Shown here piece by piece: positions 45,991 through 58,001 of a stretch of 64,000 nt of DNA (position 1 is the stretch's first letter; every line of letters starts with the position of its first letter). A program made the position numbers and the translations under genes. Origin of the DNA: Hofstenia miamia (taxonomy: Eukaryota; Xenacoelomorpha; Acoela; Hofsteniidae); the NCBI GenBank assembly GCA_900660155.1, contig CABFPE010000057.1:1196263-1260262 (forward strand), read 5' to 3'. The notes below the pieces were generated by a model that had not been told where the DNA came from, did not search any database, and was given only the letters and a program-made list of their open reading frames with translations.

Positions 45991-47342
45991 CAAGGCATGA
46001 ACTCTAAAAAGATCATTATATTAGCATCTATTTTACAGTGTCAAAATAACACCTGCAGCACAGCCATACTCAACAAAACCAATAAACTGATTACTATTAC
46101 ACCAGACAACATCAAGATTTACACATCACCTGTAGTAACTGTTGTATGCAGAAAACCCAAACCAATCCTGTCCATCACACCAGATTTGGATGAAACTGCC
46201 AATCCCTCAGCACCAATAATCACCACGGCTTTGCATCCTCACCTAAATGAATCAGAGGCTCTAGCTCTCACCAATCTGCTAGACAAACATAAAACCATTT
46301 TCAATTTTAATACTATCAGTGTTGGAAAGGCAATCGGCAAGGAACACTGCATCGAAACAGTTAACAATACACCTATTTGACAACCAGTCCGACCTGTGCC
46401 AGAACATCTCAAACAGGAATACTCAATAATAATAATTATGGACTTACTTAACAACAGCATCATCCAACCATCCAAAAACCCATACTAATTGCCAACTGTG
46501 TTCATTAAATAGGGCAACAAATATAGACTTTGCATCAACTTCCATAAACTCAACGAAATCACCAAAGAAGATGCCTATCCTCTTCTGTGAATCGATCAAA
46601 TACTATACACATCATGTCAAAATACATTCTTTACGACTCTTGATTTATGTAAAGCCTATTGGCAAGTGCCAATGCATAAATCCGACATACAGAAGACGGC
46701 CTTCATCACTCCTCATGGCCTCTACGAGTCATTTACATGGCCTTCGGCCTTTGTAACACGATGGCCACATTCCAACATTACGTCATGAGAATACTGCAAA
46801 ATGATAAACATCAACGACGAAGGAATCGCAGCTTACATTGATGATATCCTTATTGCATCTAAAACAGTACCCAATCACCTTAAAAAACTCGACAAAATCT
46901 TACATCTATTAAAGTCCTCCGCAGTGGCGTACGCAGAGGGGGGACATGGTGGAATATCCCCCGTCAGGTTTCCAAAATTGATTTTGACTGGATAAATCAA
47001 AAAATTGAAAAATTTAAAATCTAGGATCGTGTAATGCATTTTTTAGGGTCTAATTTCTCAATATTTTCAAAAATTTGGGAAATGACGATGATGTCCCCCC
47101 GTCAAAAACTCCTGCGTACGCCCCTGGTCATCGGGCTTAAGAATCAATGCACAAAAATGCCATTTCCTCAAAAAATCCATCGTATTTCTAGGTAGAAAAA
47201 TCGAAAAAGGTAAAATAAGCCTTAAAGAAGACGCACGTGAAACCATCGAAAAAATCATGCCACCTAACAACAAAAAAGACGTCCAATGGATATTAGGTTT
47301 CTCAATTATTACCAAATATTTATTTCGAACATCGCCGAAAAA
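45991..47342 (+). pseudogene. Ty3/gypsy element 2: reverse transcriptase, truncated
   Basis: After a linker (45997-46380) come RT blocks in order with stops and shifts: RPVPEHLKQEYS (about 46390), YRLCINFHKLNEITKEDAYP (46522-46580), TLDLCKAYWQVPMHKSD (46636-46686), KTAFITPHGLYE, the frame-shifted GLCNTMATFQHYVMRILQ, and the catalytic block AYIDDILIASK (46831-46863, Y-x-D-D intact). After the MITE at 46922-47126 the frame resumes with LRINAQKCHFLKKSIVFLG and GFLNYYQIFISNIAEKTP. There the element stops abruptly at hAT sequence, so RNase H, integrase and the right LTR are missing. Confidence 0.85.
46922..47126 (+). mobile_element. hAT-type MITE inserted in the gypsy RT, with 8-bp target duplication
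   Basis: 205 bases. The ends are inverted repeats: CAGTGGCGTACGCAG at the left, CTGCGTACGCCCCTG at the right. Flanks are GTCCTCCG (46914-46921) and GTCATCGG (47127-47134), matching at six of eight positions, the duplication length of hAT elements. Removing the element with one duplicate rejoins the RT reading frame without a stop. It has no coding capacity. Relatives lie at 3112-3305 and 56291-56533. Confidence 0.85.
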
Positions 47343-48196
47343 ACTCCAGTGAGTAGCAATGGCACAAGTAATGTGTATTTGCGAAGTTTCGCTCCAAATG
47401 TCAAGTTTTTGAACTTCCCCATTAAATTGTGTACTTTATCCAAAACTACTTTGTGCGACGCAAGAAGGAGATTACCCCCAAATTGAAGCGATGTGAGGCG
47501 CATCCTATTAGTGGAATATCCAATTTCCTGCCAATCTATTTGCTTACTTTGCAGTTGTCTCCAATAATTCCGACCATGTCATTCATATTTAAATTATACA
47601 AGTCTTCGATCACCTACTTGCTAAAAACAATATTTTCATTTACATCAAATGACTTTTCGTCGGGAAGAAAGCCAACAAACATGTCGAAAATCCTGGTGCA
47701 TTAGTATCTGCGTAAGATGCAAAAATTGCAGGGTAATGGGTACTTCCCTTGCTCCAACCATTCATGAGAAAAGCACATTTTTACCCAATAACATGTCGGG
47801 AATTTTCTGCTCAATCTGTTTTGATATTCCGCTCATGTGTTTACACAAATTGGTTTGAGCTTGGCATAGTTCCTCGTAGCTTCTTCTTCCACAAAAATAA
47901 AAGGCTTAAGATCCTCAGTAACCCAATCAATCCATGAGTAAATATTTTGGACAGGAGAGCTTGCAAAGACGAGTTTAGATTGGGAGGTGTTTGTATTCCA
48001 CTAAGGATGATGCGACTTGACACCTTTAAATGTATTAGTGCAGCCCGCCCCTTTGTGCCTGGTAATTTTCTTCTCCTACTTTGACTTGGCATTGCCAAAT
48101 CGACGTGATGGCGGTGGTATCGTCTCCATCCTTAACAAAGTATTGCAAGGTTACGCTTTTGGCGTTGACCGTGTTAGTTACTAAATAAAACCCCAT
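47343..48196 (-). pseudogene. hAT transposase relic, N-terminal and central part
   Basis: On the minus strand, a possible start at 48196 leads into NAKSVTLQYFVKDGDDTT and SIWQCQVKVGEENYQ, a BED-like entry region whose zinc ligands are not clearly complete. Farther on are FASYADTNAPGF, then the hAT core: IVFSKxVIEDLYNLNMND, VGIIGDNCKVSK, and PLIGCASHRFNLGV (around 47480-47520), then LRKYTLLVPLL. The 'GDN...plIGCaSHRFNLAV' core is characteristic of a widespread invertebrate hAT group. Stops and shifts occur throughout. The C-terminal part reappears at 42290-42850. Confidence 0.75.
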
Positions 48197-48318
48197 TCTA
48201 ATTTGATTTACGACTGATTAATAATGATAAAATATAAGAAAGTACTCGAAAACCCCATCAACATTTAAATTATGGATGATTAATAATGACAAGATATAGC
48301 GAGGTTGTTTAATACTAA

Positions 48319-48550
48319 GGCGCACGCGCACTAATGATTATTTAGAATCAAGCAGGTGTTTAATTAACAGCATTTGATTTATTGGCCAATAGCTTAATTA
48401 GCACAAAAAAGGAGCGTGTTCCACTTTTTTATCAACGTGGTTATTTAATCACTAGTGCGCGCTGGCAAGAACAAACCCCTTTGTTTTATTTGGCAAACTA
48501 AATAGTTGGTTGTTTACGCAAACTAAAAAATCACTAGTGCGCGCGAGGCC
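48319..48550. mobile_element. Harbinger-like MITE with TAA target duplication
   Basis: The left end GGCGCACGCGCACTAATG and the reverse complement of the right end, GGCCTCGCGCGCACTAGTG, are inverted repeats that extend into an AT-rich second block (ATTATTTAG / ATTTTTTAG). TAA flanks both sides (48316-48318 and 48551-48553), as in PIF/Harbinger elements. An extra internal copy of ATCACTAGTGCGCGC lies at about 48450-48467. 232 bases, non-coding. Confidence 0.7.
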
Positions 48551-48553
48551 TAA

Positions 48554-51500
48554 AATGCACACAGCTGCATGCTAGCAAATTAAACCCATCATCAGGTCTG
48601 CATGATAAGTGAGCAGTATGAAACTTTAATACAATCTATATCGCGCTCACTTGATATGCAGCAACGATGCCGTGTTTAGAACTTAATTGCACAATAAACC
48701 ATCATATTCACGACGAAGACAATTTCGATTTTGCAGGCAATTAATCGAAGATTAACCTGTTGCTTACAATTAACCAGTTAACCATTGAGGAATCCCGATC
48801 ATATTAATGCTTAATTGCAATCACAAAAATAGTATAATATCAATTGAAACGAAGGCGACCTAAACCATAGGCCATCCACATCAAAAACGATAAATTATTG
48901 AAGGTTAATGTTTTAATTATATCCACAGTGTGAAAATAACACCACCATACAATAGACACTGGAATTTGTAAACAATATTTTGGAAATTTACAAGAGTAAA
49001 CTTCAGTTTTCAGTCTTCAGTAATTCTATTTTTCTCGCTGTGCACGGCCTGTTATATAAGTCGCTTTGATTAAAACCGATAATTATAGATTGAATTTTTA
49101 AAAATTGTGTCAAAATGGGTTCCTTCCGAAGTTTATTCGATTGGCGAAAGAATCTGAAAAGCTGAATATTTTATGTTTTGAATGGGAGAACTGGAGACGT
49201 CTTGAAAAGTGGGAGATGTCCTGCTTAATTCTTGAGATTTGGGAGGCCTGCTAAAATAGCGTAATTTGTTTACTTTATCTAAGTATCTTGTTTGACTACA
49301 ATGATTGCCATACATCATTTAGCTAAAAACTTCGGTGTTAGGAAAAATTATTATATATTAAAATTAGGTGAGACTTGAAGAATATGAGAACTGTTAACAT
49401 TAATGGTTGGTTGTCAGCAGGAATCCAAACAGCCACACAACCAAATTCTTTTCAGAAGCATTGATATTTTTGTAACAGTTCTTAAGTTGACTCCCATCAG
49501 AATTCAATTCAAATAGCAAACTTGTTAAAAAATTCTATTAATTATATATTTAAAATTAGCGTTCACATTTTGGATCTTGGCCAATGGCTTTGTATCCACC
49601 ACCACCAAATTCAATTGTGTTGATACACCACCACCAAATTCAATTGTGTTGATATTTGAACGAAAACACAGTTTTTTGTTTGTCAGAATTTGTTTATAAC
49701 GCTAAAAAATTGCAACAAAAATATTTGATTAATGCCATTTTTATCTAACTTACTAAATATCAACTTCAAAAAAATCCAAAGTTACTGTTTTAATAAACTT
49801 CAATATTCATAAATATGTTAAAGTTTATTTGACATCATTATTATAAAATCGAAAATTCGAATAAAGTTTTTACGTTGTAAAGGCTTTATAAAAATTCAAA
49901 AGCTTACCTCCATCGAAACTACGTCGAAGCAATTCAAATCCGCGCAGCAAAAAAGCGTCGAATTCTGTCTACAATATCGATACATTTTTGAAACAGAGTG
50001 TATCGCGTATTATATATATATATATATATATATTGAATGTGTAATTTGAATTCAGAAGCTTTAAAACTAACCTTGATATGGAAATAATCACCGTACTATA
50101 AACTGATATATTGGAGTTGTGGTATAAAGTTACTAAGCTTTTGTCATATAGGATTAGATTACAGGGTTTTATCAATCACAGAAGCATTGGAAAATTTCGG
50201 GATTGGAATTCAGGGATTAGGAAACTGGTCCGGGATTGACATCCTTAATACGATGTTCTATAATTTCAATCGAGCTTTGCATATAGCATATTGCCACTTA
50301 TAAGAAATCTCTCTAAAATTAATTTCAATTCTATTTTCAAAGTCTCGTAGTGTTAATTGCAAATCGAAAGTTCAAGTGTTGAGAAATTACGAAGAATGAT
50401 TGATTAAAACTACTTTGTATGTAGTAGATATTCGTAAATAATTAATTAACTCCTTTGTTTGTAAAGTGTATCAAAGCATGTCAAGTAAAGAAATACTTCA
50501 AGCAATTCGTCATGATATTTGAATTACTTAACAGAATAGGCAGGGATTGTATACTTTATATTCATTTCCTTTCAAATTGCCATGTTTTTTACAAAAAAAA
50601 TAAACCTACATGTGGGTTTACTAACATTAAAATTAATTGAATTATATTTACAGATAAATTAACTCAAAAAATACAATACAAAACATTTAAGGTTTTCTAG
50701 TCTTTTTTCCGCTGTTTATGTAAATGTAATTTTGAACTCGTGGTTCGGCAGTATTGAAGAAACCATATTTCTTGTTATCATCGTCTTGAATATTTGTTTA
50801 ATGGTACTTAAAGCTTTAGGATTATTATTAATGAAGTTTCTTCAAAAGCTCAAGAATTTGTCCATGTTGTCAAAATTCTATGATTGACGTTGAAAAATTT
50901 TTACACATAAATTGGTCTGTACGAATTAGCATTATGTTATAGAGGCAAGATATTTGTTTCAATTTCGACATTATCGTAAAGTGAAATAATTGCCATAGCG
51001 ACGCTATGTGTCCAGCCAGCAGAGTTGGAATTGGGTTGGGCCTAAAGTTGGGTCGGGCCGGGCTTGGGCCTAATATTTTAATTGATATTTGAAATACAAG
51101 GAAAAATTCATTTGAAAATAAACTTTGCAAATCACAAAAAACATTCTCTTTAAATATAATCAGAACTGCATTGTTGGCTGGTGTAATACTTCTAATATCT
51201 AAATTTTGTCTGCTACAAGGAAGGAGCGCTTATGAAAATTCCACTTTGTGCTCATGTAAATTGAAGTTGGCATAGAATTTTAGTAATTGAATATATAACA
51301 AGTGATATGTTCTTTAAACGAGAAAAGGACGATCGCAATGCTGGAAATAATTTGTTGTGGCAATACTTACTGTATACTACTTAATAGTGGTGGAGTTAGG
51401 AAGAACTTATGAAACGTGACGTATATGATACCTTCGCCGTAGGGTATAGTATCCGCAGGGAGTTGCAATATTTTAAGGAGCTGCTGCAAAAAATATTATT

Positions 51501-54489
51501 ATTATATTACACCAACTAAATAACATTTTCCCCAATCGAAACCAAATTTTCACTCTTATTTGGAGTGATTGGAAATTTAATGAATGAAGAATTAGTTCTA
51601 TGGTGGATTTCACAGTGGATTCTATGCAGTTATTTATTGATGAATCAATTACTTCTTTAATATGATTTTTCTTGTGCGACGTTTTCCAAATAGGACAAAA
51701 GACTATTTAAGCTCCAATTATGCTCATTAACCTCTGCAGAAATACTTTGGATTTTCAAATTGATTTTAGAGATGCTTTTTTCTTAGGTTCTTTGGAAATA
51801 ATGCGGTTTTCATCGCAGATTGAGAATGTTTTGAGTTACAAGTATAATTTGACATTCCCATAATGCAAAAATATCATGGATTTAATAGTGAAAGTGACAG
51901 GGCTATGTAAAAACCAGGAATAATCTGTGATCACAAACAAAAATAAGACATCTTCTAAATTTCATTAAGGTCTATAATTAAAAATCAAATTACACAATTC
52001 AAAATATCAAATACAAATATATACATATTTTGGCGGCAGGTAGCGGCCAGTACGCTGTTTTCGTGTTTGCTAAGTTAACCAGTTATTTTTAAATATTATC
52101 GATAATTACTGTATATAAGCAACTAACTCAATTGTAAAAAGAGATATAGTTAGTAGCGTTCTATCATTCAGTGCACTTCCGTGCACCTTAGCGATAATAC
52201 AATATAAATGTTTTTGCACAATGGCGAAGATAAGTCTATATTCTCGGGTATTCCACATCTTATTTTTTATTGAGATAAAACGTTAAATTATAGTGTACCA
52301 GGTTGTAATGTAGAACGTAGTAAGGCAAATTAAACAGTCAACTATCCCAATAATAATTTAAATATATTAATATAATGTATAAGTAGCGTCGACTTAAAAT
52401 TATAATTTTATGAGTGCAATATAAATTTCATATCAGAACTCACAAATGTTATAACAATTCCCAACCACTGAATTATGAAAAGTTCAATAGTTAATAGATT
52501 AGGGGGGATGGTGTCAATCTAGTATGCTTTAGTAAAATCAAACAATTTTAGATCATAAATATAGAGTTTACTTTATACTTTGCACTCCATGAATTTAACT
52601 TACCTTTTGTTAACTCATCAAAAATGTCTATGTCTTTGCCGGTTTTCTACTGCAAACTAATAAATTTATGTTTGCTTTTCAAACACAACTTCTTAGTCAG
52701 TATTAGATATTTGCTTGACATCAAAGTGCTTCCTGTAGTAATGCCTTAATATAAAATTTTGACGTTTCTCACTTTTTAATCAAACTGTACCAGAGCCTAC
52801 TCCGTGTTGGCATTGGTTATGCTAATCCACTTACTGAAAGGTTTGAGCATACTAGAGTTGCTTTTGTGTTGAAAATCATAGTTTCGATAACAAACTACGC
52901 TGTGTTCAACTTGCTCTTGAACAATCCTCGTCAGATTAGTTCCACTGGTAATCAATGATAAACGTTTCTTTAGAACCTATAACTTCATCGTCAAAATGGT
53001 TAACAATCACGTTAGTTGCGTAACCAATTTGAATGTGAGTCTCAATTGGGTTGTTTCTTTGATTTTCTTCAAATGATTCAAAGCATATAATTCTTAAGAA
53101 CATTTGTTTTCAAACGCATTTCACCACAGTCTATAGCAAATATAGCTGTGACATCAGGTCGTCTCTTGGAATTTCAGCAACATTAATTATTTGTAAAGAT
53201 GCGGAGCTTGTTCATTGTATAACTTAATCAGAAATTATAAAAAATTTACAGTAACTGGAATCTGCATCAAAATTCAAAATAAAATCATATGAAAATGGTG
53301 TACATAAATAAAAAAATGAATTGAAATGTGATCTAACAATTTATAAAATGAGAAGCCCATTCAGGAGTGCAGTAACTTTGGTTGATAGTGTACAGGTATT
53401 TGCTGAGTTTACCAATACCTACCCTCTGGTAGGGAGGGTACGGGTATGATTTGTGGTTGGGAATATAATATAATATAATAATATGTTAAGCGCTGGTAAA
53501 ATGCTAAATGCATGCGGTAAGCAAGTAACCAATTTGTATAGAAACTTAGAAACTATATTAGCAATTTTTCATAGAGCGTCTAAACATACACTTAAAATGG
53601 CTTTATCAATAAAATATAACTGTAAATTAGTTTATTACAATGTTCTGAATACAAAACTGGTATTTTGATAGAATTCTCCCTATAATAACATGCTTAAACG
53701 TATTAGTATTTTTCAAAAGATTATCAATGGTTAATGTGTAGCACAAAGGGAGGATATTTAAATATTAAAGTACTATGTTTCAATTATGAGTAAGGCTAGG
53801 TAGTTGTAGCAAAATTACCTTATGTGCAAGGCCCTTGTTTAACGATTAAGCCCCATCAGTGATTTAAGGAGCGTTATTGTTTAGTAAGCAATTTTTGTAA
53901 TATCGCTAAAAGGAAGCAATTTTGAAGTTTATCATGAAAATGTTTAAAATTTTGTGGTAACAATGCATCTATTTGATAGAGAAATAACCTTTTTACAATA
54001 AAGTATCATGTTTTATTATAAGTTCTTCAGTACAAAATCGTAATTTATATCCTAAAACATTGCAAGTCGTTGATTTCCTTAAATGTGCTGTACGTTTTAA
54101 GATTATAACTCAAAGACTTAAAGGATGCGTTTTAATGCTTTTAAAGTTACTAACGTACTCGTTAACATGGGTGATTATTCCATAAATTTTATTACACTTT
54201 ATTTATTCCACAGTTTGATGATGAAAATATTGGGAATGAATCTGTAAATGAGCTATTATAAAAATCATGCAAATGCTTCAACCTCTCTAAAGTAGCTTTA
54301 ATAAATACATTCCATTGTGCACTGATATTTATGGAACTGCAGCATAAATTACAGGAATGTAAACTACGTACTCATTTACAGTAATAAGATTAATATATTT
54401 GTTGTTGTAGAGATGTGCGTTTTCCCAATTTTACTTTAGATGGGACTGATAAGGGAAATATTTAATGGTATATTTTTACAAGCATATAA
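48554..54489. other. AT-rich stretch, no gene recognised
   Basis: It contains a two-copy ~27-base tandem repeat (49597-49652, CACCACCAAATTCAATTG) and a TA run (50010-50032). A small GC-rich string, GGGTCGGGCCGGGCTTGGGC, lies near 51050. ORFs of 60-90 codons (49133-49318, 50455-50640, 50870-51130, 53483-53668) show no motif. Confidence 0.5.
50010..50032. repeat. (TA)n microsatellite
   Basis: Short pure TA run. Confidence 0.9.
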
Positions 54490-54700
54490 ACAGAAGATAA
54501 GTGACAATTACAGGTTATTGAAGAAAAAATTGGAGACAGCGGATCATTGATAGCAGAGTGTGAGAAACTATTGCAAAATGAGCATAAATTCATGCAGAAC
54601 AAATTACATGTATGGTACATTGCAGATTGAGTAGGCAGGATGAGGTAGAAGATGAAGATAATAGGAATGAGCATAAGCCACCAGGAAGATAAAATACTGT
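54490..54700 (+). pseudogene. Fragment of an R4-type LINE (zinc-knuckle region)
   Basis: This aligns base by base with 29880-30060 of the intact-looking copy: GGAGACAG(C/T)GGATCATTGAT, AGCAGAGTGTGAGAAACT and AATGAGCATAA, ending at GAGCATAAGCCACCAGG. It reads DHLIAECEKLLQNEHKF in one frame, but the first two cysteines of the knuckle are lost and stops follow. An old, isolated fragment with no attached TAA repeat. Confidence 0.8.
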
Positions 54701-55589
54701 GTGCGTCCTAATTCCTCCATCTGGTTGTATGTAACTACAAATTCAGAGCTGTGTTTTCGTACATTCCAAACTAAAGAATGAGTGTTGTTATGTCACAACT
54801 CAATCCGGAGAAGAACAGCAGTTGTAATGAAACAGATATTTATTCGGAATGAATGAAATGATTATAATGTCAACCTATTGCAACTAATATATAATGTTAA
54901 ATTCCATTTAAATTAATGGTCAAACAAAATTTGATGCTAATATAATAGCGTTTTCGCGATTTGGGCTGTTTTCAAATTCTGAGGGTATTTCCAGGGAGTG
55001 GGGGAGGGGATGTTTTGAATCTGAAATACATGTATTTCACGAAGCAATATTATTGTAAAGTTGTTCTGTCATACAAACTATTAGAGCTAGTAAAAGGAGA
55101 ACATACAACTATTTTCCTGTAATATGGCTATACATTTCCACTAAATTATTTTTTGAACAATTTGAAAATCGAAGTTCAAAATCATGTTGGGAGTTATTTA
55201 ATAAAAGCTATGTAAATCGGGAAGTGAGGTCTCACTTAAGTGATTAACTTAGATCGAAATTTTTAGTTATTAACAGCAGACTGAATAATTGCAATGAATG
55301 TTTCTTAAGAGATTAACTGAAAAATGTTCCATAAATCCGTTATATTATTATACCCTTAATTATTGAACGTAGAGTGTAAAGTAAACATTATGCAAACAAT
55401 TTGGTTCTTGAAATCCCAGAACACCCTTGTTGTATTTATATATTGAGAAGTTATTTTGACTATCATACATTACTCGTATCTGAGGTGCTTAAGTTTCACT
55501 CTACCATGTCCGGAAAATACTACGCAAGGTCTACTTATACATAATTATGTACTAAGTATGCTGCACTAAAGAATATTAACACATTTGGT
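54701..55589. other. Non-coding stretch, nothing recognised
   Basis: AT-rich; no long ORF or repeat structure seen. Confidence 0.5.
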
Positions 55590-55770
55590 ACCAGTACAAA
55601 AATTGTAAATTCCTCGATTTTTGCCGATGACTGCACTATATAGTTTTAGTTCATCCAGAATATTTGACTACTAGCCAATATACAAAACTAAAAATGTTTA
55701 CTAATATTTGAGCTAATATGCGCAGGGGACTTATATGTAAATTTCAATGAAACGAAAAATGCAATTTTAC
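55590..55770 (+). pseudogene. LINE RT fragment around motif C
   Basis: Reads NSSIFADDCTI at 55608-55648 (motif C, F-A-D-D) and, after stops, ICAGDLYVNFNETKNAIL at 55715-55770, the post-catalytic 'N..KT' region of CR1/Jockey-type RTs. It is cut off at the left end of the piggyBac-like element. Confidence 0.6.
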
Positions 55771-55771
55771 A

Positions 55772-57095
55772 CTAGAACCGCTATTGCAGTCAAAATGACT
55801 GCTTTCGATTTCCAAATATATGCGTATTCTTTGCGAGTAAATTTTGAGAACAAGCCTTGATTTATTGCATATATCTCTAGATTCAATTGAAGTGGATTTT
55901 TCTGTACAGAAATAAAGGATTATATGTAGAACAGTACATAGCATTATACCTAAGAGTGCCCTGCAGTCAATTTGATTGCAAAGCCGCTATACATTTCAAT
56001 TCAACTTTTAAAGTTAGACATCTTGGATTTTAAGTTCAATAAAGTCATCCATTGTTTTTCTTACCACTAACTGTTCCGCCTGCACAGTGTCTAACAAAAT
56101 CTAAATTTAACATTATTCTGTGGCAGTTCAAGCAATAACTACTGTACGAATGTCTGTGCAAATTGCTTTATGTATGATAACACAGTACGCAGTTGAATGA
56201 GGAATTATCTGGGGATGAAGAAATGTCCCTAGACGAATTCATAATTAAAAGTGATAATGAAGGTAGTGATATCGAAGATGATAATGGATTCAGGAGTGCA
56301 CGCAGGATTTTCTGACAGGGGGAGGCATCTCCGTCATGATCAAGTGAATGACAAAAACCGCAAAAAATTTAAAAATATTGAAAAAAATTACCCCGAAAAT
56401 ACCATTCGGGACCTTACTTTAAAAATTTCAAAATAATTTGGCGAAAATTTTTTGCTTGAACCAATCAAAATCAATTTTAAAAAAGTGAGGAAGTGGGGAC
56501 ATTCCACCATGTCCCCCTTTGCGCACAAAACTGGTTGGTTTCATCGTGAGTCAGATTGTACAGAATATGGTAAAATTGAATGAATTGGCAAAGATAAAAT
56601 TACTTTATGACATGAAGCTAATCACGAGTGAATAGAGCCGATTTCGTAAAGGAATAATTTCGCCGCAAAACCTGGACTGTCATTTTGCTTTAAGCGACCT
56701 ATTTTCTCAGATGTAGTGCCTGCCTTCAAATCTTCTATTAGTAGCCAAACACATTCATTCTGGGCAGTTATCTCTAATAGAAAAGGATATAAATCGATAT
56801 GGCTAAAGATTCTTTTGAATTCTTAAAAGAATTATTCACTAAGAGTTTGTAAATCTAAATCTGAAAAGTTAATTTACTTATTGTGGTCAATGCATGAATC
56901 ATGTGATTTTGGAGATGGAACAAAAAATCTCCTGAAACTGTGGATTTGTATAGCAAAACTATAAGCACGGTGCTGATATGTTCAATAGCATGACACGCAT
57001 GTACAAATACAAATCATCTAGTAGAACAGATTTGTCTTAAATTCTCGCCATGTTTCATCTACCTCTTAGAAATTACACCAGTCTCAAAATATTCA
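55772..57095 (+). pseudogene. piggyBac-like transposon relic
   Basis: Near the left end lies the palindrome GCAGTCAAAATGACTGC (55787-55803), with a second, GCAGTCAATTTGATTGC, at 55964-55980. Paired palindromes of this kind occur in piggyBac ends. A transposase start-like acidic region reads ELSGDEEMSLDEFIIKSDNE (56198-56260), typical of piggyBac N termini. Near 56950-57060 a C-terminal block reads YKHGADMFNSMTRMYKYKSS, then a FHLPL stretch, matching the family's 'MGGVDxxDxxxxxYxxxxxxxKW...FxHLLD' region. The catalytic middle is decayed, and a MITE sits at 56291-56533. Part is duplicated at 58209-58714. Confidence 0.6.
56291..56533 (-). mobile_element. hAT-type MITE inserted in the piggyBac-like relic
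   Basis: Reverse-orientation relative of the element at 46922-47126: ends CAGGAGTGCACGCAGG and TTTGCGCACAAAACTG, with GGACATTCCACCATGTCC near the right. The left flank is AATGGATT (56283-56290). The right flank is GTTGGTTT here and GATGGTTT in the duplicate at 58259-58266, five and six of eight matching. Removing the element with one duplicate gives an open frame across the junction in the transposase N-terminal region. Confidence 0.75.
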
Positions 57096-57149
57096 CTCTT
57101 ACAACAAAATCACGTTATTGATGTATTTAACGCGTCTCTTCAAACAGGT

Positions 57150-58000
57150 TCAATCTCATCTCTGTTTTCAAAAGATTCATGTTATCACAAAGAACCATCG
57201 ATTGTAGTCTCCTATCCCACAATGGGATTCATCTTTCTGGCAATGGAATCAAACAAATGACTCAGATCCTAAAGAATCACTTTAGTCCTCGCCCAATTAC
57301 TGCTTCATCATTCCGTACTCCTCATGTTACTTACTCCAAAGTCATAAGCTCCTTCTTCGCGTCGATGTCTTCTTCTGACCAATCTCTTCATCTCTAGAAT
57401 GACTAAATCAATCAAAACGGTAAATTTTTTATGTATTATTCTAGTTATATATTTTGTCTTCCGAAATGTACTATATACATGTTCACTCGCAAACACAACA
57501 CAGAAATGATTTCTTAAAGTTTATTACAAAAATTGGAAAAAATGCAATATTCTTAATTACAGAAACTTGGCTTAAGCCTGATATCGACCCTAAGAAATAA
57601 AATCAATAGAGAACTGTTTCCAAAAAGAATTGATAAACGTAACTTATAATCCAAATAAAAATTATCTAGTTGAATATCTAAATTATAAAGTCAATGAAAG
57701 ATCTGAAATATGTAATAATTATAACTCTCTAAATATATTCGGTGACTTTAATATTAATTACTTTAATTCATATGAACGAAATTCTATAAATGAAATGTCT
57801 GCTACTTGTAATCTTCGTTGTGTTAATACAGTTTGTCCAACTCGAATGAACAATTTAATTGATTACTTTTTTGCTAATTCTGATGATTCCTTCAAATCCT
57901 TAATGTTTGAATCATTTAGTAACCATGCACTGTGTACGTATATTAGTAACGAAACTATTAAAAACAAGCAATTTAAGTTCATATATGCAAGGGACTATTT
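57150..58000 (+). pseudogene. CR1-like LINE: end of ORF1 (esterase-like) and apurinic-type endonuclease of ORF2
   Basis: 57179-57397 ends an ORF1. Its block SLLSHNGIHLSGNGIKQMTQ resembles the last conserved motif (D/N-G-x-H-L-S) of the SGNH esterase domain found in ORF1 of some CR1-type LINEs. ORF2 starts at 57399 and soon shifts frame; FLITETWLKPDI (57543-57590) is the endonuclease N-terminal catalytic-Glu block. Then SLNIFGDFNINYF (57727-57765), NTVCPTRMNNLIDYFFAN and LMFESFSNHALCTYI (57901-57945) give the GDxN and final N/D-H motifs. A stretch between the first two is missing. The sequence stops at an N at 58001. Confidence 0.75.
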
Positions 58001-58001
58001 N
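58001..58001. other. Single-N join
   Basis: After this base, 58002-58207 repeats 57376-57582 almost exactly. Confidence 0.85.

Noticed and set aside
49597-49652. Two-copy ~27-bp tandem repeat as a regulatory element
   Set aside because: Only two copies with no other signal; a simple local duplication explains it.
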